The notes under the pieces are model-generated. The model made no database searches, was not told the DNA's origin, and saw nothing but the letters and a program-made list of their open reading frames with translations. From assembly GCA_009746045.1 (NCBI GenBank), contig RPFO01001309.1, positions 80,001 through 144,000 of the forward strand: DNA of 64,000 nucleotides, written 5' to 3'. The first letter of the stretch is position 1, and each line of letters starts with the position of its first letter. The position numbers were made by a program, and so were the translations under genes. The stretch comes from Mesostigma viride. Lineage: Eukaryota > Streptophyta > Mesostigmatophyceae > Mesostigmatales > Mesostigmataceae. Below, in pieces: positions 56,301 to 64,000 of this stretch.

Positions 56301-59300
56301 TGTCGTTGCGGCGGCAGCCGCAGCTATGGGTGCTGCGGAGCAAAATCCCAAAAGCACTGGTTGCACTGGCCACTTGGCCAGTGGTGAGACTTCCAGTTGT
56401 TAACCGGCCAGGCGTAGTTCCTCGCCCGGTTAACTAAAAGAAAAGAAAAAGATTACCTCCGGTCCGCACCTTTTCCCCAGCTTGGGGTCTTTGGTGGGCC
56501 GGATGCCGTGACAGGTGCTCAACTGTCGCTTGGTCGGCCCAGTGCGCGAGCTGGTGCTCCGTACCTGGGGATGCTTGCACCCCGGGTTGGAGCCGGATGG
56601 CTGGCACTGGCGACCCGTGTCTCGGTCCGCGGCCTGCGGCTTTTTCTTCGGAAATTGCTGCTGGCCAGCAAACTTTGCAATTGCCTTCCGCCGAGGGGGG
56701 GTGGTTGGGGCTGGGGACGGCGATCAGGGAAAAGCGTCTAAGCTAGAAATTTTTTCCCCACGCATAGAAACCTCGGGGGGAATGCGGTCTTGGCTGAACG
56801 GACTCTCGTTCAGCCAGGTGCCTGGGGCTGTGGCCTCGGGCATCCGGGCTGGCGGGGCCTGGGCTAGGTCCACGTTTTTTCTCGAAGCACCCCGGGTCTA
56901 TGGGGAGACGGCCATAGCGGTACCGACTCGGGGCCCCGAGAGGGGTCATGATAGGCTGGCCGTGCGCAATCGCAGTGCAAATGCGCTGGGCCTTTTTGGG
57001 CCTGGCCATGCATCCACAGCCGCCGGGCACACGCCTCCCGATGTGGGGGGGCTCCCGTTTTGCGGCAGGGCGGTCACTTGTGACAACAAGCAAGGTGGAG
57101 TGCGGCTTCAAGGGAAAGCCAGGGCGGGGGTGATTGGGCAACGTACTTCATGAAGGGCCTTGAACGGCGTGCCTCCGGGCATGTCAATTAGTGTCACATG
57201 TATGCTTCCACTTATTGTTTTAATGAAGATGCTGGTTTTTGTGGGAGCTACGTGGGACATGAATCGGGGTTCTTTGAACGGAGTTTCTTCTATACGTGAA
57301 TGCGGGAACAAGAGGCCGCTGGATGAGCGGCTTATAGGTCGCAGTGTTTACTCGTAGCTGTTTGGCTAGAGCTTTTGTGATTAGTAGATGCAATATAGTG
57401 CATGGTTGAAAAATGAATTAAATAAAATGTGCGTTCCGCGCTTGGGTTGATTATACCCGGGCGGAACGGGGCGTGAGGTGCAGTGCCCCTGAAAAGAACA
57501 ACCTACGCATTATTTAATACTAGCCGTGCAGATTCGGGATATTCTACCCCCGGTCTGTACGGTTAGCGTCTTACTAGCATCCACTAAACATAAGGGTTTA
57601 ATGACGTCAGTTAGCTAGGGATAAGGGAGGTTTTGCGACTAAAAGCCGCTCTGGCTGGTTTTGTCGGCCTCTTTCTTTGCTCCCCACCCACCCACCATTG
57701 TCTTGGTTGCCTCTAGGGCAACGTACTTCATGAAGGGCCTTGAACGGCGTGCCTCCGGGCATGTCAATTAGTGTCACATGTATGCTTCCACTTATTGTTT
57801 TAATGAAGATGCTGGTTTTTGTGGGAGCTACGTGGGACATGAAGGGCACTTGGTTTGATGTGGTACACAGAAATCTCTAATGACAGTGGACTACGTCATG
57901 GGATCTATGGACCAACACAGCAATTAAGCAATCTTGGCAGATGACAACATGAAACACTTTATATAAAATACCAACAAACAACATCCAAACCAATTCCAAT
58001 AAAAAAGCATATACACATCCACAGACATACCACGGGTGGCCGCTTTCTCCTCCGACGTGAGTTGACATGGTGGATGTCGAGAGTTTTTTTTAATGCTTAT
58101 TGTCCGGACACCGTTCTTCGCCACTTTCTCCACCTCTTCCGTGGTTACCCAGAGCTCCTGATTAAGGCCCAGTTGTAATTGCAGCCTTGCTCGAACAGCA
58201 GGGGTATGAGCTTTCCCTGCACATAATAAAAAAGGCCACAAAGGACAACACAATATCAACGAAACGCACAATCAATAATCAATCAATAAGTATGTAACAA
58301 AAATTTGTCCCTTGCATATGACAAAGTTTACAAACTGCACACTTGAAAAAAAAAGAACACTGTCGCGTGCTACTTACCGCTGGTGCAGTTGACTATCCGG
58401 AGCAGGCAGTTGGGGCCAAGGTGAAACTCATCCACCAGATGTCGAATTAACAGCTTGGTCCAGTACGGCAGCTTGCCGAATATTTCAGGTTGCACCCCCA
58501 ACTCTTCCCGACAATATTTCAGGTACCCATCATAATCCATTTCTGGAGGGGCAGCTCCAGTCCCGGATGGTCGCGCAGGGTCACCTTCCTTCAAAAGCGT
58601 AGAGTGCCCTAAGTACACAAGCTTCCCATTGGAAAAACAAGTTGCTTCCCATTCTGGCCCATGTAACATGCAGCCGCAGTATCCAGCATCTGGGATGTTT
58701 AGTGACTTTGCAAAAGCTGGGTAGTCGTGGATTACCCACAGTAGGAGCGCCTGCAGGCGCACAGGTTGTAACTGGCCGCCCTGGTCATCCACGATGTCGC
58801 ATACATAAAAACCATTCCACATCGCCACAAGCTCATCAACCGCCAACTCCCAGTACACCTGCATTCTTTTTGGAGCCTTGCCCTTGGCGGCACTTATCAG
58901 CAGAACCATAGGTGAGAAGTTCTTGTTGACAAATACCCACTCAGGTAAATTGTAGCAAGCCATAAAAGCTGGCCAGCAAGAATAGTTTCCCATAAAGCTA
59001 CGCGGACACACTCCGTCAACCGCCATCCCGAATATAAGATTACGCAGCTCAGTACGAAACTGCGGGTAAAGATTTTTTACATGTTGTACAGCCGGACAGT
59101 CTGCAAAAAGAAACAGGCAAGGAAAGAACAAACCACAGAGAATGCATTGAAGCAACGGTAAGAAATACAGATACATCACTTAACACGACACTGACCTTGC
59201 CAGGCAAGATTCAATGGCAAGATTCAGGGTTACTAACGTTCTAGCTCTACATACCAAAGTAACGCGGCGTTGTGTAACTCTATCGGCAAGCAAAGATAAA

Positions 59301-59950
59301 AAAAAAAAGCAATGGCCAGATGTAGAGGCTATGGATTACGAACCTTTGACTCCGTCGACAGTCCGCGTCGGCGAATCTGCATCCTTGTTTTCTTTCTCTC
59401 CTGCATACCTCAGTGCCATTGACATCTTCTCCATTCTGAACCAGCCCCGAACCCTGTCCAGCAAAGAAAAAACTCTGACTTGCCGATAGGGCTTCCTCGT
59501 ATTAATCACCATGCCGTCTGTGTCTGTGTATATCTCATAACGAGGTTCGGCGCACTTTGGGCACTGCTGGAGATCCTTATCTTTGTAAACATAATCGTCA
59601 GACTTGCACGCATCGTATACTTTATACGTCAAGCCCAAGTCTCGCAACAGGCGTCTAGCCGCCTCAACAGAAGCCGGCAAGACATTCCCAGGTGGTAGGA
59701 GAGAACTAAAAAGGGCCAGCTGTGCGTCCGCGAACTTCCGAGTACAATCTCCTTGGCCCCATTGCGTTAGCAATTGTAGGGCCGCCACAACAGCTGGAAC
59801 GTTAGATCCTGGGTATAAAGGCGTCTCCAAATGCACTCTGTTTGCAGCAGCATCGAAATTCCGGGCGAATTCCATAGCTGCCTCAGGCCCCGTTCGGTAC
59901 TCATCGGCCCATCCCTCCATGAGGAAGTCGTCAAGGCCTTGTTCCTCCAT
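53339..59950 (-). CDS. Tnp2-like CACTA transposase, multi-exon
   Basis: Exons (minus), best estimates: 59,950-59,409; 59,100-58,378; 58,216-58,031; one near 57,850-57,725; about 55,748-55,228; 55,082 to about 54,890; 54,543 to about 54,200; about 54,090-53,339. Exon one has a zinc pair CPKC and PYRQVRVFSLLDRVRGWF, matching the start of the Tnp2 domain. Exon two has FGMAVDGVCPRSFMGNYSCW, YNLPEWVF, ELVAMWNGF and ALLLWVIHDYPAFAK, strongly Tnp2-like. Exon five (PVVLRNRL, ALECVMPASEMSRSVHAASH) matches the DUF4218-like region. Exon seven (GVMVYGKEGVRYGRITHI) matches the DUF4216-like tail. The last exon has about five 21-residue repeats rich in RSRGKRT and an acidic end (YTDEEWD). It cuts and moves the element. 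A tandem duplication in the middle (55,950-57,845) may disrupt it. Confidence 0.8.
53520..53835. repeat. 63-bp coding repeats in transposase tail
   Basis: Five tandem units, each with GCTTGCCACG(C/T)GAGCG on the plus strand. In the minus-strand protein they encode a basic, threonine-rich unit of 21 residues ending in RSRGKRT followed by (V/A)(G/D)TLVE. The length keeps the reading frame. Confidence 0.85.
55953..57845. repeat. Tandem duplication inside transposase gene
   Basis: Block B (about 335 bp) occurs at 55,953-56,287 and 57,265-57,599. Block A (about 128 bp) occurs at 57,136-57,264 and 57,717-57,845. The order is B-X-A-B-Y-A, where X is 848 bp and Y about 117 bp. Copies appear identical by eye, so the event is recent. 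Block A looks like a transposase exon, ending CTTCATGAA before GTACGT on the minus strand, so one exon is duplicated. X is GC-rich with an unexplained open frame. Confidence 0.88.
56401..57135 (+). other. GC-rich insert with open frame of unknown origin
   Basis: The plus frame 56,515-57,153 stays open for 212 codons without family resemblance. The flank carries GTTAACCGG...CCGGTTAAC (56,398-56,434) as a 9-bp hairpin. Block B next to it has CGTTCCGC...GCGGAACG. Such GC-capped hairpins are common in algal organelle DNA, so an organellar origin is possible but unproven. Confidence 0.25.
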
Positions 59951-59976
59951 GGTTGAAAATCGCTAAACAACCAATG

Positions 59977-60042
59977 ATGGCGGCAGCAACGGGGACGGCC
60001 CGCGGCCGCCTTGCCGCGGGCCCTCCCCGTTGCTGCCGCCAT
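59977..60042. promoter_or_regulatory. 30-bp hairpin between divergent genes
   Basis: The left arm 59,977-60,006 (ATGGCGGCAGCAACGGGG...) pairs with 60,013-60,042 with one mismatch around the loop CGCCTT. A third copy of ATGGCGGCAGCAACG lies at 60,050-60,064. The structure starts 27 bases upstream of the transposase ATG (59,950, minus), so it may act in the 5' UTR or promoter. Confidence 0.75.
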
Positions 60043-60064
60043 GGCTACCATGGCGGCAGCAACG

Positions 60065-60807
60065 AGGTGTTTTCGTGGCCCCCGGCTGTGTCCTTGCATG
60101 CCTAAAACGCAAAGGAACGAAGGGGCACCGACCGCGTCTGACTGTCGAGCTAGCCAACGGACCGCGTGGGCCATTCCCGCGGCTACGCATGCGTCAGTTA
60201 TGTTAACCGTCCAATTTGGGTAATCTATGTAACCGCAGCTTCTTGATGCGGATTCAATCCTACTCGAACATGATGTCACCTTTGCACCGTTAACCATGGC
60301 AGTGAGAGGCCCGAATCCGATACTTTGCGCCTTATTAGCCCCTTAGCCTGTCAACGTCACACCAGTGTGTGACCACCTTCATTCAGGATTCGGTGATACT
60401 TATTTCTTATTTCACCTCTCTGGTTTATAATTGGATACTAAATATACCGATTTCCCCGAATCCGATACTTTGCGCCATGGCGTTCAGATCAGCAGGATTC
60501 GCTCCTAAAGTAAGATCCTGTCGACTTCCGCCGGGAGAGATGATTGACGGTAGATGGGCCAAGATCGGACGGAGTTCCTTTTTGCCGCGCAAAATTGACA
60601 TCCGCAATTAGCACAGTGCCGTTGTGCGAATTCAAAACTTGCGCCTTGTCATTAAGAAATGACAACGGCGCCAAGGATGGAGCACGCAAACGCGTTAATG
60701 TCGGCTGGGGGTGGTCTGGTTAGTTGGGAAGAATGGTGGCCGCCGATCCAGTATAGTGGGCAAAATTTCGTGCCGCCAAGTCCGTAGAACTACACCCTCT
60801 GAAGCAT
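60065..60807. promoter_or_regulatory. Intergenic region between transposase and plus-strand gene
   Basis: No exon recognised. CCGAATCCGATACTTTGCGCC-like sequence occurs twice in direct orientation, near 60,310 and 60,456. Promoters of both divergent genes probably lie here. Confidence 0.4.
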
Positions 60808-63800
60808 GTGCAAGCCGATAGTCGGCTGCGGACTCTTAGGGAAGTCACCGCGGCGCAATCGAAGGAGTGGTTGCTGGAGGGTGTAGCAAAGAGGGACCAA
60901 GATCAAGACCTGCTGAAGGAGGTTTGTGGTCGGATCAAGGCGATTTGTTCTGACTTCTTACCTCTACTGGCCCAGGACGAGTTAAATGATGCAAAGGCCT
61001 CTTACTCTGCAGCCGTTGCGGCGGAGAGCGGCAGGAAACCGAATGAAGTCCTGAACGGACCAACAGCGGCGACAACCGCAGTGAAGCCATCTCTCCCCGA
61101 TCCTCCTGCTTTGGAACCGCCTGAAGCGATAGTTGAAAGGGAGCTAGCGAGGCGTCTATACATCCGAAAGCACGAGGCGCAGCTAGCGGCAAAGAGAGCT
61201 GCCAACAGAGTGGCTAAGGCTGAACAGCAACGTGCCCCGCTTGCCTGCGTAACCAACCTGCCCAAACAGGTAATTAAACAAAGAATACTCATGAACTGCC
61301 GTGTCTTGGTATGCATCCGTTGTGTATGACGAGTGCAGTCAGCAATCTTGTAGTGCAACCGTACTTTCTACTCGCCGTATGCATGGCCATCGATAGTTTT
61401 CTGATCGAGTGCATTATTATGTTCCTTCGGATGCTGTGCTTTGTTCTTCATTCATCATTGGTGAACACCACAGCCGGGCGTCCAAAAAGCAAGGAAAACT
61501 GCAAAAGCCAAGTCGTCGTCAAAAGCCAACCCTGCTGAAGTCACCGCCGTTGGGACCATGCAGCTGCCTGCAAGCCTCGAGGCTGAAAGGGCCGCCCGCA
61601 TTGCTGCTTTGCAGGCCCAAATGCAGGCCCAAATCGACGCAATCAATGCGCAGTTTGACCAGCAGATGAGCGCCGTGCCGGCACCCACTGTCGTGGCCAT
61701 GCCACCACCACCACTGCCAGGCTGTCCATCTGCCCCCGTGCTGGCACGTAAGTTCCCTTTTTTCCCCCTTTGGTATACGGGCCTTACTGTTGCTTCATGG
61801 AAACTTACAAGGTATCAATTTGCCTGTATTTACCCTTCAACTTTGTGCATTATTATCTTTATGAAGTCCTACACGTTTCTTTTGTGTATATTGGTTTTCT
61901 TTGTGTTTCATTCAAGCTGACTTTTGACTTCTTTAATTGCATGTGTCTTTCCTTTTTCATCCAGCCGTGGACCTGGCTGGGACATTGACACCGGTGCTGG
62001 CGCCTGAACAGGTTCCTCTGGTGCCCATCCTGGCACCTGAACCAGGTCCACATGTGAAGCCCCACTATTCGAAGAATTTATCGCTTCTGCTCGCATGTGA
62101 GTCTCCATGTATCGATTCAAAGGCCCTGCCCCAGCCCTGCCGGGTGGATGCATCAGAAGCCCGGCCAAAGCCCGGCCCAGCCCTGGAATCCATGCTGGTG
62201 GCCGGTTGTGCGCCCACTCCGGTGGCTGCTCGTGATGGACCTGTGACGCTGTTTCCGGTGGTCAGCTCTACTTCGCCCGTGCAGCAGGCCATTCCCTGTG
62301 AGTAATATCAGATCACTTCCAATCTGGGTTGTTTTATTCTTGTCTCTTTTTGCATTGGCATACATGTATTTTACTTAGCAAGTATCTCAGTTTCTGCACT
62401 GACGATGCACTCTAATCTTCTTTTCGCTCAACCTTATTAAGACCTTGCTATGTTCGTTAGCCACCATAGCATACATAACCCCCATTCACCAGCAGCTTCC
62501 CCGTTTCCCATTTGTAAATGCATTCCCTGTTTCTTTATATGATCCCAACAAAGTCTCTCTTTTGCAATTGATGTGTGCAGTGCCTTCGCAGGCTTCTTCA
62601 AAGAGGAAGGGCATGACACCAGCGAAAGTTTCCAAGGCCCGGCGCGGATCAACAGAGACCAAGTCCCCATCTGCAACTGCCGATCCAGTCCTGCCATCGC
62701 CGAAGCCTCTAGAAGAGAACATTGCCATCCTTCCACAGCCGCCAACAGCACCTAAGACACGTGCTCAGTGCCCACCACCTTCAGATCTGGGGTTGATGCA
62801 CTACATCAAGCAGGTGCTCCCTCAGGCCACCGTGTTGCCTCTTCCAACAGAGGTGACAACGACCACCGTACCGGTTGGCACCATCATAGCTCAAAAATGG
62901 TTGCTGAAGGCGCGCAAGCTGCTGAGATTGGGGGATGAGTTGGTGTGGGATGTAGGCCGCATTGCTATGGTCAAGCCACGGAACAAGTCCCCGTGGACGC
63001 TTGCGTTTCCTAACGAGGATGAGCCAGAATCAAGGTATTGCTTTGATCTGAGGAAATTGCACTACGGTGAGGAGGGGTCTGGCGAGCTCTCATGGGTGAT
63101 GTTGGGCAATGTTACGGTGAACGACCTGCCTGGAAAGGCAGAAGAAACGAACACGAGTCAAGTGCCTTCCCCCCGGATGTGCCAGCCCCACTGCTACCCT
63201 CCCCGGCCGTGCCAGCCCCTCTGGCCCCACTGCCACCCTCCACGGCCGTGCCAGCCCCTCTGGCCCCACTGCCACCCTCCACGGCCGTGCCAGCCCCTCT
63301 GGCCCCACTGCCACCCTCCCCGGCCGTGCCAGCCCCTCTGGCCCCACTGCCACCCTCCACGACCGTGCCAGCCCCTCTGGCCCCACTGCCACCCTCCACG
63401 GCCGTGCCAGCCCCTCTGGCCCCACTGCCACCCTCCACGGCCGTGCCAGCCCCTCTGGCCCCACTGCCACCCTCCACGGCCGTGCCAGCCCCTCTGGCCC
63501 CACTGCCACCCTCCACGGGAGGACCAGAGTCATCGGTGGAATCCGTGCTTGCCAACATGATGTTGCAGTTGAAAAAAATGCAAGAGGAGCTCGCTGAGAA
63601 GAACGCCATCATCAACAAACAAGCGGAGAGATCTGCACCGACAGAATCCTGCTCAAGCCTACCAATCCCATGTGTAAGTTCCGCAGCTCCTCAGATATGG
63701 ACGGAAATGTTACCATCTTTATAATTGTGGATGCCTCTGAGTTAATCTATGTTGTTTACTGTCTACATTTGTTATGTATAAACAAGACCTACCATAAATT

Positions 63801-63989
63801 AGTTTGCATTGCGGTTTTGTTGTGTATTCTTTTTCTGACTACTTGCGCAACCCAATGGTCCAAATTTCTGCTGTTTGCGTGCAGGAAAATACCCCGGACA
63901 GCGCGGCACAAGCAAAACACTGCGAGCTGCTGAATGGCCAGAAGGCAGAAGGCATGGCATCAAACCGAGTCCAGCCAGTTTTGGAATAG
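60808..63989 (+). CDS. Coiled-coil, repeat-rich protein of unknown function
   Basis: Exons with matching phases: 60,808-61,269; 61,474-61,747; 61,965-62,297; 62,581-63,673; 63,884-63,989, all GT-AG. Features in order: a charged helical region (residues 1-154), a basic segment ([14 protein letters not shown]), a coiled coil ([20 protein letters not shown]), a proline-rich linker, and a compact domain with [19 protein letters not shown] and [12 protein letters not shown] that has the look of a small beta-barrel (PWWP/Tudor-like; speculative). Then follow eight 13-residue repeats [13 protein letters not shown], a second coiled coil ([18 protein letters not shown]) and the stop at 63,987-63,989. 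The repeat block is one base out of frame with the preceding domain, at the C-run 63,167-63,172: either an indel or a missed intron. It may be the second protein of the CACTA element; I do not recognise the family. Confidence 0.6.
63180..63520. repeat. 39-bp coding minisatellite
   Basis: Eight tandem units with CGTGCCAGCCCCTCTGGCCC then CACTGCCACCCTCCACGGC. They keep frame and encode the 13-residue [13 protein letters not shown] unit in the plus-strand gene. Variation between units is limited to ACGGC, CCGGC and ACGAC. Confidence 0.93.
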
Positions 63990-64000
63990 CTGTAAGTTTT

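Larger units (their letters stand above)
52786..64000. mobile_element. Probable CACTA (En/Spm) transposon, right end outside window
   Basis: The left end is CACTAGGAAGTCGG at 52,786, interrupting the RT fragment. It is followed by dense subterminal repeats and a Tnp2-type transposase reading towards this end, the standard layout of CACTA elements. A matching TAGTG end is not visible before 64,000, so the element would exceed 11 kb. Whether the plus-strand gene at 60,808-63,989 belongs to it is inferred from position. The 3-bp target duplication cannot be checked. Confidence 0.55.

Noticed and set aside
60700-60760. TAGTG at about 60,755 as the right end of the CACTA element
   Set aside because: The bases before it do not mirror CACTAGGAAGTCGG and no subterminal CCTGAGA repeats are nearby.

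Overview
The window is eukaryotic nuclear DNA. Two single-copy genes can be traced through GT-AG introns with matching phases. The rest is introns full of tandem repeats, two non-LTR retrotransposon families, one LTR retrotransposon and one CACTA-type DNA transposon. The codon-rich exons, GC-rich minisatellites, a DUF2252 protein and a Stf-like sulfotransferase fit a unicellular alga, most simply a green alga. I cannot name the species, and nothing in the window proves the lineage. I saw no bacterial operons, Shine-Dalgarno-led ORFs, CRISPR arrays, rRNA genes or recognisable tRNA genes.

Layout. 1-5.5 kb is repeat debris: a fragment of the LINE family seen again at 32-42 kb, a pair of long degenerate inverted arms (about 0.9-1.6 and 4.1-5.1 kb) and a small MITE-like inverted repeat. 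5.6-12.3 kb (minus) is a seven-exon DUF2252-family gene. Three of its introns carry a 47-bp minisatellite, a 32-bp minisatellite and about 138 GGT triplets. 14.2-31.9 kb (plus) is a nine-exon sulfotransferase-like gene. Its second intron holds an 8.2-kb satellite of 26-bp units, which is open in all three minus-strand frames purely because of its composition. The two genes are head to head, about 1.9 kb apart.

32.6-37.1 kb is a nearly full non-LTR retrotransposon with broken ORF1 and ORF2. 40.5-42.5 kb is a second copy that keeps ORF1 but has lost ORF2. 43.3-51.8 kb is a minus-strand LTR retrotransposon with nearly identical LTRs, a 5-bp target duplication, and the order GAG-INT-PR-RT-RNaseH, in which the protease lies after the integrase. 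It abuts a piece of another (RTE/L1-like) reverse transcriptase at 51.8-52.8 kb. From 52,786 to at least the end of the window is a probable CACTA (En/Spm) transposon: a CACTA terminus, subterminal repeats, a multi-exon Tnp2-like transposase on the minus strand (59,950 to 53,339), a 30-bp hairpin between divergent genes, and a plus-strand repeat-rich coiled-coil gene (60,808 to 63,989).

The two host genes show no obvious functional link beyond shared promoter space. The remaining coding capacity belongs to mobile elements. The most unusual observations are the INT-before-PR retroelement, the minisatellite that amplifies an exon/5'-splice-site junction, the giant intronic satellite with higher-order structure, and the ORF1-only LINE derivatives.
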